From KBS-83 sp051025295 (GTDB lineage: Bacteria; Acidobacteriota; Terriglobia; Terriglobales; Acidobacteriaceae): a DNA stretch of 64,000 nt. The DNA lies in NCBI GenBank assembly GCA_051025295.1, contig JBMGJV010000024.1; one strand, written 5' to 3'. Each line of letters starts with the position of its first letter. Positions within the stretch are counted from its first letter, which is position 1. Positions 15,702-26,224 of this stretch are shown here, in pieces. The notes beneath the pieces are model-generated. The model saw nothing but the letters and a program-made list of their open reading frames with translations, was not told the DNA's origin and did no database searches. Both the position numbers and the translations under genes were made by a program.

Positions 15702-16828
15702 TGCAGGCTGGAGATATCTATATGTTGGGGACTAATTGGCCAACAAGGCCGTGTGAAATCGTACCGGTGGGCAAACGCCGGGACGGGCGGATACGTTTCT
15801 GGTGCCTGTCTCACAAGGCGAACGCTACAGCGAAGTATGGGGTCGCGGATCAGTCATGCGCCGCTGCATCACTACAACCTGTTTCTGAAGCGGAAATACT
15901 CTGGTTGGACATCGATAAGTATCCAGGTGGGGTCGCGCTTTGGGGCGCCGCGAATCCGATCTATGACACGACCGCCGTGCCCATGGAAAGAGGTATTCAC
16001 GTCCATACCCGTGAAAAAGCAAATGGGGAGAAGGGGATCGACCAAACGTTTCGCGCGGTGACACTAGTCGGAAGTGGAATGGGTGGAGACGGTTTCACGG
16101 TGTCGGAGTCAGAGGCCATTTACTATATGGTCGCTTCGGTGTTCGGCTTTGAACCGAGTCTCGTCACATGCGGGTACTGCGGGCGCCCTCATCTTGATAG
16201 GGACTTCTTCTCTGTTCATCCGCATAGGCGTCATCTATGCGTCTGGTGCGGGCGATATTTCCTAAATGCACATGCGGGGATCGGAAACCCAATCGCGGGA
16301 GTTCGTGCCGCTTGCAAAGTGCAAACAAGTTCACCGCGACCCGCCGGGCGAACCTTACAGCTAAGTCAATCTGATTTCCCGGGCGGGATTCAGATTTGGG
16401 GTTCAAATCCGGCATTTGTTTGGACGGCGGAGACGTTTGAAGAAGAGGGAGTCCACGTACATGCCTTTGCCGATGGCACTCGGCCCCTCATCGACGAGAC
16501 ATTTTCCGAGGTGATAATCGACGGGGAGGTGCTGGAGCCCATTGCAGTTCGAATTCTGATGGCACAAATGTCCTTGCCTTCGCTTGTCGGGCGTGTTGTC
16601 CCGCTTAGGTGTAAGACGTGCGGCCCAGTGAGACTTCACCTGGGGAGTGAGGCGTTCAACCCGACGGCTTTGCATACGTGTGACTCATGTGGGCGAGCGA
16701 TCGCCAGCCCGAATCGCAGACGCAAAGTGGTGTCAAATCCGCTTTTGAGCACGCTGGAAGGCCTAAGTAGGACTGCGGTACGTAGACCGCAGGCCTATAG
16801 TGCGCATTGGACGTTAGAAACCTTATAG
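15701..16828 (+). CDS. Duplicated-domain zinc-ribbon protein, unrecognised family
   Basis: A 375-residue protein built from two copies of a module of about 110 residues. Copy 1: YPGGVALWG (74), ERGIHVHTR (97), IDQTF (113), then CGYC at 157-160 and CVWCGR at 180. Copy 2: FPGGIQIWG (226), EEGVHVHAF (249), IDETF (264), then CKTC at 304-307 and CDSCGR at 327. The CxxC-to-CxxC distance is 23 residues in both. An N-terminal cap of about 70 residues has a possible C35-x2-H38 site. I do not recognise the PGG-WG-HVH module. The GTG overlaps the previous stop by one base (TAGTG), so translation is coupled. Confidence 0.72.
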   Translation: MQAGDIYMLGTNWPTRPCEIVPVGKRRDGRIRFWCLSHKANATAKYGVADQSCAAASLQPVSEAEILWLDIDKYPGGVALWGAANPIYDTTAVPMERGIHVHTREKANGEKGIDQTFRAVTLVGSGMGGDGFTVSESEAIYYMVASVFGFEPSLVTCGYCGRPHLDRDFFSVHPHRRHLCVWCGRYFLNAHAGIGNPIAGVRAACKVQTSSPRPAGRTLQLSQSDFPGGIQIWGSNPAFVWTAETFEEEGVHVHAFADGTRPLIDETFSEVIIDGEVLEPIAVRILMAQMSLPSLVGRVVPLRCKTCGPVRLHLGSEAFNPTALHTCDSCGRAIASPNRRRKVVSNPLLSTLEGLSRTAVRRPQAYSAHWTLETL

Positions 16829-16839
16829 TCTTGTCCCAC

Positions 16840-18391
<1,552 letters not shown>

Positions 18392-18511
18392 GAGACATTG
18401 TAAAGGGGTCAGGGGTCAGGGGGCGGGGAACGTCGCCATGCGCAGATGTTTGTGAACGCCGCTCACGAAGCTTTGGTGGGGGCTGCCGGCATGCGGTCGC
18501 GCCTGCGCTGG

Positions 18512-19459
18512 CTAGCGCCTCCGAAATTCGAAGAAGGAGGCGAGGCGGGCGATCTGGAAGAAGTCAGATGCGGCGAGGTAGAGGACGCCGACGAAGGCGT
18601 ACCAGGCGTCGAGGGAGTTGCCGGTCATGACCGTTTCAAAGGGCAGCGGGATGGCGGAGAAGACCATCGCGAGCACGATGAGCGCGAGCTTGACGATGCC
18701 GAGGACGAGGTTGATCTCGACGAGCTGCATGGTGAGGCGGCGGCCCTGGCGGAGGGTGGCGGCGAGCGCGGCGGGAGCGCTGCGGTGCTCGGCGGCGACG
18801 AGGATGGTGGCGAAGGAGAGAATCCAGCTCAAGAGCGCCCAGACGACGAAGCTGGCGAGCGAGAGGCAGATGAGCCAGGCAGCGAAGCCGACGACGTTCT
18901 GCTCAGCGCCGGGGGAGAGGTTTGTGAGGGTGCCGCGGGCGGCCCAGCGGACGAGGGCGAACCAGAGGGTCCAACTGGCGGCGAGGGACAGGATGCGGAG
19001 GAGCTGGAGCAGGAACAGGGGAGCAATCCGTACTCGTGGCTGCGACGTGATGAGCCGGAGGACCGGGGCTCGTCCGAGGGCCGAGGCTGCTGCCCAACCG
19101 ATCGCGAGCAGCGGCGCGACCCACAGCGCGAGCCGCAGAGCGGTGGGCGCAGCGCTCTGCCAGGCATCCTGCAGCGCGACGAGGGCTGCTCCCGCGTGGG
19201 CGAGGGACAAGCCGCTGAGATCGAGGTGTTGCTGCTCGAGGCGGGCTTCGATCCGGAGTCCGCACCAGCCGAGCAGGAGCAGGGCGGGGATGCCGAAGAG
19301 CCAGCGCCAGGCGAGCTCGCGCGCGAGCAGGCCGGGGCGCCGCCAGAGCTCTGCCTGGATAGAGACGAGGGACTGCGTGCTGCGCACGCCCAGCGGGGAG
19401 GCTGGCGCATCGACATTGCCTGAGATCGCGGGCGGAGGCGCAGCGGATCGGTGGATCAT
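18512..19459 (-). CDS. Integral membrane protein of unknown function
   Basis: The 315-residue protein has five to six predicted membrane spans, including LAWRWLFGIPALLLLGWCGL near residue 50, LALWVAPLLAIGWAAASAL near 110, FAAWLICLSLASFVVWALLSWIL around 195 and VLGIVKLALIVLAMVFSAIPL around 250. No catalytic or transport motif is recognised. The long cytoplasmic or periplasmic loop 70-105 and the Arg-rich C-terminus (FFEFRRR) fit a polytopic inner-membrane protein. It is upstream of guaA on the same strand, 120 bases away. Confidence 0.72.
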   Translation of the reverse strand: MIHRSAAPPPAISGNVDAPASPLGVRSTQSLVSIQAELWRRPGLLARELAWRWLFGIPALLLLGWCGLRIEARLEQQHLDLSGLSLAHAGAALVALQDAWQSAAPTALRLALWVAPLLAIGWAAASALGRAPVLRLITSQPRVRIAPLFLLQLLRILSLAASWTLWFALVRWAARGTLTNLSPGAEQNVVGFAAWLICLSLASFVVWALLSWILSFATILVAAEHRSAPAALAATLRQGRRLTMQLVEINLVLGIVKLALIVLAMVFSAIPLPFETVMTGNSLDAWYAFVGVLYLAASDFFQIARLASFFEFRRR

Positions 19460-19507
19460 CCGCCTTCAGTGTACCGACGCCCTCTCGGGTGATCAGAGAG
19501 CAGCGGT

Positions 19508-20761
19508 TCAGTGGCCGAGTACGGCGCTGAGCGTGGCGTCGAGGTGGCTGATGTCGAGCGGCAGGTGGTCTGGCAGGCCGACGGAGACGATAGTGCGGTG
19601 TCCGCCGGAGAGGTCCACGAGGACCAGGGTGGGCCAGATGGAGATCTGAAACTGATTATCGAGCAGGTCCGCGTCGTACCGCGCCTGCGGCCAGACGAGC
19701 TGCTGCTGTTCGACCGCGGCCTTCGGAGCGCCGGGTGATCTGTCACCGTCGATGCCGAGAATCTCGAGACCATGCGGGTGATACGCCGTGTAGCTCTCTT
19801 TGAGCTTTGGCAGTTCTGCCATACAGGGGGCGCACCAGGTCGCCCAGAAGTCGAGCAGGAGATAGCGGCCCTTCAACTCCGAGAGGTGGTGACGAGTTCC
19901 ACTGAAATCTTCATAGGAGAAGTCGGGAAGCTGCGCGCCGATGGCGAGGGGGATGCGATGGTCCTCCGCGGCAGAGACGGCGGCGAGCGCGAAGGTGTGT
20001 GCCTTCACGTCGATCGAGGACACTTCCAGGCGACGCGTGCCGATGGTGAAGACTGGTGGCGCACCGTCCGCATGCAGATATTCACCACTGCCGGGCATGA
20101 GGTCGAATGTGCCGTCTCCGTTGATGTCGACCCATTGAACGCCTTCGTGCGACGAGATGCTCTGGCTCTCCGCGTTGTACTGAAACCGCATCGAGACTGT
20201 GCGGCCGGGCAGCGTGGCGCGACCCTGAACAAAGAGCAACGCCGTGTAGCCAACGGCGAGCTGGTCAGGCCGCGCGGGACCGCGGATGCCGTCGCGCATG
20301 AGCCCGACCTGCATAGGGGCTGTGGAGAAGAGCGCGCCGGGCAGATCGACGCGGGTGGTGACACTGCTCTTCAGGCGCGGGTCGCCCCCGGTGTCTGCGC
20401 GGAAGGTGACCCGTTCGTTCGGCTCGAAGCGGCCATCCCGGTTGCGATCGAGATACAGCACGTCCGTGGCATCGGCGTGTCGCACGATGACCGCCTTGTA
20501 GCGCAGCCTTCCACCCCTGGGGAAGGCGAGCTCACCGGCAAAGATCTTGTCCGACGGCACGGCCTCGATGCGAAGCTTCTGCGCGTCTCGGAAAGAGAGC
20601 GGGTCCAGGATCGTCGGCACGAAGGACCGAGGATCGACGTGAAGGCCGGGATCGAGGCGACCGCGAAATGCGGGCTGCGCATAGAGATACAGCGCTGGCA
20701 GAAAGCTGCAGACCAGCAGCATCATCATGGGTCGTGATGCGAAGGCTCGAGGCATGCGCAC
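19508..20761 (-). CDS. Exported TlpA/thioredoxin-fold protein with long N-terminal domain
   Basis: The 417-residue protein has a signal peptide at the start (MMMLLVCSFLPALYLYAQP). Residues 40-270 form an uncharacterised beta-rich domain with two EF-hand-like Asp loops (DRNRDGRFEPNE; DINGDGTFDLMPG). Residues about 275-417 are a redoxin/TlpA domain with the active site FWATWCAPCMAEL, a WCxPC pair typical of membrane-anchored or periplasmic thioredoxins. The likely role is a periplasmic thiol reductant with an attached calcium-binding module. ATG 20755 is an alternative start. Confidence 0.82.
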   Translation of the reverse strand: MRMPRAFASRPMMMLLVCSFLPALYLYAQPAFRGRLDPGLHVDPRSFVPTILDPLSFRDAQKLRIEAVPSDKIFAGELAFPRGGRLRYKAVIVRHADATDVLYLDRNRDGRFEPNERVTFRADTGGDPRLKSSVTTRVDLPGALFSTAPMQVGLMRDGIRGPARPDQLAVGYTALLFVQGRATLPGRTVSMRFQYNAESQSISSHEGVQWVDINGDGTFDLMPGSGEYLHADGAPPVFTIGTRRLEVSSIDVKAHTFALAAVSAAEDHRIPLAIGAQLPDFSYEDFSGTRHHLSELKGRYLLLDFWATWCAPCMAELPKLKESYTAYHPHGLEILGIDGDRSPGAPKAAVEQQQLVWPQARYDADLLDNQFQISIWPTLVLVDLSGGHRTIVSVGLPDHLPLDISHLDATLSAVLGH

Positions 20762-20876
20762 CTCTCTGCAGCGGATTGTAGCGGAGGCCAGTGCAGACTG
20801 GCCTGAGCGGCATGGTTCGCAGTGAGCGCCAGCCGATTGACGACTTATCAGTTATTGCCTATAACGGCGCGCATTG

Positions 20877-21692
20877 ATGAAGACACTGCGGAGTTCACTC
20901 TGGATGAGAGCGGGCGTCGTTCTCTTTGCGACTGCATCGATTGCAGCGGGTGTGCTGGATGCGATCTGGCGCGAGCTGGAGCCGGCGCATCAGCCGCTGC
21001 AGGCGTGGAGCGAGCATATTCCGGGGATGTTGGTCATCGCCGGAGTGGTTGCGGCTTGTTTGATCGGGGGAGGAGCGGCCATGCTGGCCGATCGCGGCGC
21101 GCGAGCGGGTGCGGCGGTGCTGGCGATCCTCTACGGCATCTTCGCCTTCTTTCCTGTGCCGCGCCTCTACACGGCGCCGCATTATCTTGGCCACAGCCCG
21201 GCGGTCTACGCGGGCGTGCTGGTGAGCGTGTGCCAGCCAATCCTCCTGTGTGTCGCGGCGGTGGTGGTGTGGAGGCTGCGATCGCGCGCCGGCGCACTCG
21301 TAGCGAGGGAGGGGGTGCTGGCGCGCATCCTCTTCGGAGCGTGCTCGATCGTGTTCGGGCTGGGGCATCTGAACGGGGTGCAGGCGGTGACGCCGATGAT
21401 CCCGCACTGGATGCCGGGCCCGGCGAGCTTCTGGGTGGTCCTGACCGGTGTGGCATTTGTGCTCGCCGGGGTTGCGATTGCTTTTGATGTGCTGGCGGCG
21501 TTGGCGGCGCAACTGCTCGGATGGATGCTGCTGATGTTCAGCGTGCTGGTGCTGACGCCGGGAGTCGTGTCAGCGCCGCATGCACATGTGGCCTGGGGCG
21601 GCGACGCTTACAATCTGACGGCCGTGGGCGCCTGCTGGATCATCGCGGGCTGGCTGGCCGGGCCAGCCGCACGAGAGGCGCGTAAGCTTTAG
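20877..21692 (+). CDS. Polytopic membrane protein of unknown function
   Basis: A 271-residue protein from ATG 20877 with about eight hydrophobic spans (AGVVLFATASIAAGVLDAIW; MLVIAGVVAACLIGGGAAML; AVLAILYGIFAFFPVPRLY; FWVVLTGVAFVLAGVAIAFDVL; LLGWMLLMFSVLVLTPGVV; AVGACWIIAGWLAGP). The pattern is loosely DoxX-like but no signature is decisive. It is divergent from the thioredoxin-fold gene and 29 bases before the next gene, possibly co-transcribed. Confidence 0.68.
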   Translation: MKTLRSSLWMRAGVVLFATASIAAGVLDAIWRELEPAHQPLQAWSEHIPGMLVIAGVVAACLIGGGAAMLADRGARAGAAVLAILYGIFAFFPVPRLYTAPHYLGHSPAVYAGVLVSVCQPILLCVAAVVVWRLRSRAGALVAREGVLARILFGACSIVFGLGHLNGVQAVTPMIPHWMPGPASFWVVLTGVAFVLAGVAIAFDVLAALAAQLLGWMLLMFSVLVLTPGVVSAPHAHVAWGGDAYNLTAVGACWIIAGWLAGPAAREARKL

Positions 21693-21721
21693 GCCATATC
21701 AAGTAACTCTTTGGAGAGCGC

Positions 21722-22240
21722 ATGATGCAAGCAAGGGCAGTGTTCGCCGCTGCTGTGATGATGTTTTTCTGCGTAGCAGGCGTGCAGGGCCAGACGGAGC
21801 CCGGGAAGGACATAGCAGCAAACCGCGAGGTGGTGCGGCGTGCGTTTCAGGCATTCGAGGCCGGAGACGTCAACACGATCAATGCGATCTTCGCAAGCGA
21901 CGGACCGATGCATGGTCGCCGCGAGACCTTGCAGGGTGGGCCGTTTTCGATGCTGAAGGACGCGTGTGGCATGTGCGCGGCGCTCAGTGGGAGAACCATA
22001 CGGATCGAAGAGATGATCGCTGAAGGAGACAGGGTGGCGGTCCGGTCGCGGTGGAGCGGGCTTTACACGGGGACGATCCACGGCGTGCCGGTGAAGGAGC
22101 AGAAAGTAACCGTGGTTTACACGAACTTCTATCGATTGAGCGGCGGAAGGATCGTCGAGAACTGGTATCTGGCGGACAACATGACGCTCGCCGAGCAGCT
22201 CGGGTTTTCGATGACAGCGGGAGCGAACGCGAGCCGGTGA
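21722..22240 (+). CDS. Exported SnoaL-like (NTF2 superfamily) protein
   Basis: A protein of 172 residues. GGAGAG precedes a double ATG. The signal peptide VFAAAVMMFFCVAGVQGQ is followed by a cone-shaped NTF2 fold: helix NREVVRRAFQAFEAGDVNTINAIFASD, then strands with VAVRSRWSGLYTG, VVYTNFYRLSGGRIVENWYLADN. That last strand is the hallmark of the SnoaL-like polyketide-cyclase branch. Members act on small molecules or scavenge; the ligand is unknown. Two Cys in DACGMCAAL may form a disulfide in the periplasm. Confidence 0.8.
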   Translation: MMQARAVFAAAVMMFFCVAGVQGQTEPGKDIAANREVVRRAFQAFEAGDVNTINAIFASDGPMHGRRETLQGGPFSMLKDACGMCAALSGRTIRIEEMIAEGDRVAVRSRWSGLYTGTIHGVPVKEQKVTVVYTNFYRLSGGRIVENWYLADNMTLAEQLGFSMTAGANASR

Positions 22241-22266
22241 CTGCGAGACTGTGCGCTCGCAGTCAC
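22237..22266. terminator. Hairpin overlapping the SnoaL-like stop codon
   Basis: Perfect 11-bp stem GTGACTGCGAG/CTCGCAGTCAC with an 8-base loop, starting inside the TGA stop. It lies 17 bases before the convergent leuS stop. No T tract follows on either strand, so it may be a bidirectional transcription barrier or an mRNA 3'-end stabiliser rather than a classical terminator. Confidence 0.5.
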
Positions 22267-22282
22267 TCCAGAGGAGCAGGTC

Positions 22283-24823
22283 TTACCGGACGACGAAGTT
22301 GACGAGCTTGCCGGGAACGACGACGACCTTGACGATCGTCTTGCCTGCGAGCGCGGCCTGTACTTTTTCATCGGTGCGCGCGGCTTCTTCGAGGGCTTCG
22401 CGAGTCGCGTCCGCGGCGACGCGGACGACGTTGCGCAGCTTGCCGTTGACCTGCACCGGCACCTCGATCTCGTTCTCCTGCGCGAGCGCGTCGTCGTACT
22501 TCGGCCAGGGCTGGCGCAGGATAGCGTCCGTGTGGCCGAGCTGCTCCCAGAGTTCCGCGGAGAGATGCGGGGCGAAGGGCGAGAGCATGAGGACCAGCGC
22601 GTCGAGCGTGGAGGCCAGCACGGGTGCGGGGATCGTGCCTTCCGTGATCGCGAGTTCGGCGCTGGTCAGTTCGTTGACCAGCTCCATGATGGCGGCGATC
22701 GATGTGTTGAAGTGCCACCGGCCGCCGAAGTCCTGCGTGATCTTGCGAATGGTGCGGTGCAGTTTGCGGACGACTGGGTGACTCGCGCCTGCGTCGGGTG
22801 CGGCTCCGGTTGCGTTCTTCGCGGCTGCTGCGTGGCGCATGACAAAGCGATAGACGCGCGAGAGGAAGCGGCTGATGCCGGCGACGCCGTCCTCCTGCCA
22901 GTCGAGGTCGCGGTCTGGCGGCGCCGCGAAGAGCGCGTACATGCGTGCCGCATCGGCGCCGTAGCGCCCGATCATCTCGTCGGGCGAGACGACGTTGCCC
23001 TTCGACTTCGACATCTTCGCGCCGTTCTTGATGACCATGCCCTGGGTGAAGAGGCGTGCGGCCGGCTCGGCGTTCTTGATCAGGCCGAGGTCGCGCATCA
23101 CCTTGGTCCAGAAGCGCGAGTAGATCAGGTGCAGGATGGCGTGCTCGACGCCGCCGATGTACTGGTCGATGGGGAACCAATACGATACCGCATCGGTGTC
23201 GAATGGAGCGGTCGCGTCCTTCGCGCTGGTGTAGCGGTAGAAGTACCAGGACGAGTCGACGAAGGTGTCCATGGTGTCGGTTTCGCGACGCGCGGGGCCG
23301 CCGCACCTGGGGCAGGTCGTGTTGACGAAGTCCGGCAGCTTGCCGAGTGGCGAGCCGCCTTCCTGGGTGATGTCGACATTCTCGGGCAGGAGGACGGGCA
23401 GCTGATCGTCGGGTACGGGAACGATGCCGTCCTTCGCGCAGTAGAGCATCGGGATGGGCGTGCCCCAGTAGCGCTGGCGGCTGACGCCCCAGTCCTTCAG
23501 CCGATACGTCACTGTCGCTTCGCCGAAGCCTTTTTGGGCGGCGAGGGCGATCATCTGCTGCTGCGCTTGCACGCACGTCTTGCCGTTCCACTCGCCAGAG
23601 TTGATGAGCACGCCGTCCTCGGTGGTCAGCGGCAAGGCTGCGGCGGTTTCGCCCGGAATTTCGATGACCTGGCGGATAGGCAGACCGTACTTGGTGGCGA
23701 ACTCGTAGTCGCGCTCATCGTGGGCGGGCACGGACATGATGGCGCCGGTGCCATACTCGGCGAGCACGTAGTTGGCGGCCAACACGGGGATACGCTCGTT
23801 GGTAAATGGGTTGACGGCAAATGCACCTGTATCAACGCCATGCTTTTCGATTTCGGCATTGTCGCCCGCCTCGCGGGCCTTGGCCTGCTCCTCGGTGAAG
23901 GCGGCGACCTGTGTGGCGAGCGCGCTGTTCGTCGCAGCCAGGTGCTTGATCAGTGGGTGCTCGGGTGCGAGCTGCAGGCTGGTCGCGCCGAAGATGGTAT
24001 CGATGCGCGTGGTGAAGACGCGCACTGGCTCGTTGTGGCCTTCGATTGCGAACCCGACAGTTGCGCCTTCGCTGCGTCCGATCCAGTTGCGCTGCATGGT
24101 GCGGACGCGCTCCGGCCAGCCCTCGAGCGTGTCGAGGCCGGCGAGCAGTTCGTCTGCGTACGCGGTTGTGCGCAGGAACCATTGCTCCAATTGGCGCTGC
24201 TCGACAAGTGTGTCCTCGTGCCGCCAGCAGTGGCCGTCGATGACCTGTTCATTGGCGAGCACGGTGCGGCACTCCGGGCACCAGTTGACCTTGCTGTTGC
24301 GGCGATAGGCGAGGCCGCGTTCGTACATGCGCAGGAAGAACCACTGGTTCCAGCGGTAATAGTCGGGCAGGCAGGTGGTGACCTCGGCCGCCCAGTCATA
24401 GGAGAGGCCGAGCCGGTTCATCTGCGTCTTCATGGCCGCGATGTTGCGCAGGGTCCAGTCGCGCGGCGGGGTGTTGTTCTTGAGTGCGGCGTTCTCAGCC
24501 GGCAACCCGAAAGCGTCCCAGCCCATGGGGTGCAGCACGTTGTAGCCCTGCATCCACATGTAGCGAGCGAGTGCATCGCCGATGGCGTAGTTGCGCACGT
24601 GGCCCATGTGCAACTGCCCGGAAGGGTAGGGCAGCATCTCGAGCACGTAATACTTGGGGCGACGGCTGGTGGCGGGCTCGGCGGCGTAGAGGCCGGGCTG
24701 CTCGGCCCAGCGGGCCTGCCACCGGGTCTCGATATCTGCGGGGTTGTAGCGCAGCTCGGCTGCGGAAGACGGGGTGGCGGAGGGCGTCGTCGAAGCGGCG
24801 TCTGGAGTCGAAGGCTGAGACAT
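22283..24823 (-). CDS. leuS: Leucyl-tRNA synthetase
   Basis: A class Ia synthetase of 846 residues from ATG 24823, which has AAGG five bases upstream; the frame is open further upstream but without synthetase sequence. The HIGH motif reads HMGH at 72-75, the KMSKS motif is intact near 602 (KMSKSKGN), and the CP1 editing domain lies in between (around TRIDTIFGATSLQLAPEHPL). The C-terminal anticodon domain ends in VPGKLVNFVVR. It charges tRNA-Leu in the cytoplasm. A 24-residue Ser/Thr/Pro-rich N-terminal extension precedes the conserved YNPADIETRWQ start. Confidence 0.97.
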   Translation of the reverse strand: MSQPSTPDAASTTPSATPSSAAELRYNPADIETRWQARWAEQPGLYAAEPATSRRPKYYVLEMLPYPSGQLHMGHVRNYAIGDALARYMWMQGYNVLHPMGWDAFGLPAENAALKNNTPPRDWTLRNIAAMKTQMNRLGLSYDWAAEVTTCLPDYYRWNQWFFLRMYERGLAYRRNSKVNWCPECRTVLANEQVIDGHCWRHEDTLVEQRQLEQWFLRTTAYADELLAGLDTLEGWPERVRTMQRNWIGRSEGATVGFAIEGHNEPVRVFTTRIDTIFGATSLQLAPEHPLIKHLAATNSALATQVAAFTEEQAKAREAGDNAEIEKHGVDTGAFAVNPFTNERIPVLAANYVLAEYGTGAIMSVPAHDERDYEFATKYGLPIRQVIEIPGETAAALPLTTEDGVLINSGEWNGKTCVQAQQQMIALAAQKGFGEATVTYRLKDWGVSRQRYWGTPIPMLYCAKDGIVPVPDDQLPVLLPENVDITQEGGSPLGKLPDFVNTTCPRCGGPARRETDTMDTFVDSSWYFYRYTSAKDATAPFDTDAVSYWFPIDQYIGGVEHAILHLIYSRFWTKVMRDLGLIKNAEPAARLFTQGMVIKNGAKMSKSKGNVVSPDEMIGRYGADAARMYALFAAPPDRDLDWQEDGVAGISRFLSRVYRFVMRHAAAAKNATGAAPDAGASHPVVRKLHRTIRKITQDFGGRWHFNTSIAAIMELVNELTSAELAITEGTIPAPVLASTLDALVLMLSPFAPHLSAELWEQLGHTDAILRQPWPKYDDALAQENEIEVPVQVNGKLRNVVRVAADATREALEEAARTDEKVQAALAGKTIVKVVVVPGKLVNFVVR

Positions 24824-25003
24824 GGACACCTTGATTGTATCGTCCACGCCACAGTGTTCCGGGGTGCGGAGGGCAGCCGCGGCGGTCGAGCAGGAACCGC
24901 GAGGGACACCCGAGTGACTCAAGGGTGTTATTCCCAATCGGGAGTGGGGACCGGCATTCTTGGGCTCGCTGTGCCTGACAGAGGCACCCGGAGCAGGGAA
25001 TCA

Positions 25004-25204
25004 ATGATGGTGTATCGGGTTGAGTTGGAACGAGTGGACAAGGGCTATGAAGCGCGGGTCCCGGAGATTCACGGGTTTTTGTGCGAGGGACTGACCGAAG
25101 GCGAGACGCTGGGCCATGTGCGCCGCAAGCTCGATGACCACCGCGCCATCTCCGGCCTGATGCCAGATCCCAAGACGATGAAGATCGAGGTCTTCCGGAC
25201 TTAG
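25004..25204 (+). CDS. HicB-like small protein (66 aa), no HicA partner
   Basis: A 66-residue protein with AGGGA six bases before ATG 25004. The pattern YRVELERVDKGYEARVPEIHGFLCEGLTEGE matches the partly degraded RNase-H-like fold of HicB antitoxins (strand, YxAxxPExxGxxxxG, helix). There is no DNA-binding C-terminal domain and no HicA toxin beside it. It is divergent from leuS and abuts the stop of the convergent exported protein. It could be an orphan antitoxin or a stand-alone member of the fold with another role. Confidence 0.62.
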   Translation: MMVYRVELERVDKGYEARVPEIHGFLCEGLTEGETLGHVRRKLDDHRAISGLMPDPKTMKIEVFRT

Positions 25205-26125
25205 CTAGCGCGTGCCGCCGGGAACCGCGAAGTCCACGCCAGCGGCGCGATTGCGCGCGATGGTGGCGTTCAGGTCGAGCGCGGACAGCGGGATCTGCTG
25301 CTGGCGCCCACCTTCCGCGACGAAGATGGATGAGGCAGTCACGGCATAGCTGTGAATCTTCATCGGCTTGCGACCGTCGTTGAAGATCAGCGTGATCTCG
25401 GGGTGATCGAGGCCATCCGTGACGGGACCCGGGTTGACCGGCTGAGACGCGACAGGTTGCTGTCCGCTGTACGGCGCACGGGCGAGTGGCCGCGCATTTG
25501 GATCGTCGCCGAACTCCTGCGCGGGCCCATAGGCCTGTCTTCCGGAGGCCGGGCCAGCCTGATTTGCGGCGCCCTGACCATCCGGCCCCTGGTCCGACTC
25601 TTCATCCGTCGCCAGTGCGAGCGGGTCAATGTAGTAGCCAGGGTAGTAGCCCCCGCCATAGCCGTACGCGCCACCATGACTCCGCTGCACGGGATTGCCC
25701 TGCACTGGATTGGGCTGGACGGGGTTGTAGCCCGGAGTCTCCCACTGTGGAGTGTTGGTGCGCGGCATCTCCCACGTCGGTCGAGGAGCGGCGCTGTTGC
25801 TGTCGTAGCCGGAATTGGCACGGATGCCACTGTGTGTATGCACGCCTGCCGGTCCGCCCGATACGTGATGACTGTTCTGTACCGGCCCGCCTGGGCCGGT
25901 ATGTCCGCTCTGTAATGGACTGCTCGGGCCGGCATGACTGATAGGCGCTGTCGCTGGAGGGGCGGTCGGCCGTGTGGCGATTCCCCGGGGAGCGGTGGCC
26001 TGGGCACCCGAAGCGTGTCCGGTGACCTGAGCAGGGGCAGCACTGCCGCACATGCAGAGGCTGAGTGCGCTCCAACCCAGCAATCTCCCAGCTTTTGCGT
26101 GCTCGCGCGAACGGATGTGCTGCAT
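25205..26125 (-). CDS. Exported proline-rich protein with conserved C-terminal domain
   Basis: A protein of 306 residues. A signal peptide (LLGWSALSLCMCGSAAPAQ) is followed by about 190 residues rich in Pro, Gly, Ser and Asn (GYNPVQPNPVQGNPVQ; YGYGGGYYPGYYIDPLAL), probably disordered. The last 70 residues form a folded unit: HPEITLIFNDGRKPMKIHSYAVTASS, then LDLNATIARNRAAGVDFAVPG. I have seen this kind of C-terminus in acidobacterial exported proteins but know no function. Presumed periplasmic or surface-associated. Confidence 0.7.
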   Translation of the reverse strand: MQHIRSREHAKAGRLLGWSALSLCMCGSAAPAQVTGHASGAQATAPRGIATRPTAPPATAPISHAGPSSPLQSGHTGPGGPVQNSHHVSGGPAGVHTHSGIRANSGYDSNSAAPRPTWEMPRTNTPQWETPGYNPVQPNPVQGNPVQRSHGGAYGYGGGYYPGYYIDPLALATDEESDQGPDGQGAANQAGPASGRQAYGPAQEFGDDPNARPLARAPYSGQQPVASQPVNPGPVTDGLDHPEITLIFNDGRKPMKIHSYAVTASSIFVAEGGRQQQIPLSALDLNATIARNRAAGVDFAVPGGTR

Positions 26126-26224
26126 GGGGCCTCCTTCCGACCGCTTCAGGCCTCACTACTATAGACGCGGCGCTCGCCCCGGGGATGCGCGCCGCCACTG
26201 CTAGACTTGCGGCGGGTAACCAGC

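Noticed and set aside
16389..16420. tRNA-like GGTTCAAATCC
   Set aside because: A T-arm-like string inside a coding frame with no acceptor or anticodon arms.
24824..25003. T-box riboswitch upstream of leuS
   Set aside because: The upstream stretch lacks a T-box sequence and specifier-loop architecture; only a short leader with AAGG was found.
22532..25204. 890-residue + strand frame opposite leuS
   Set aside because: Shadow of leuS codon bias; only its last 66 codons (25004-25204) have their own ribosome-binding site and a recognisable fold.
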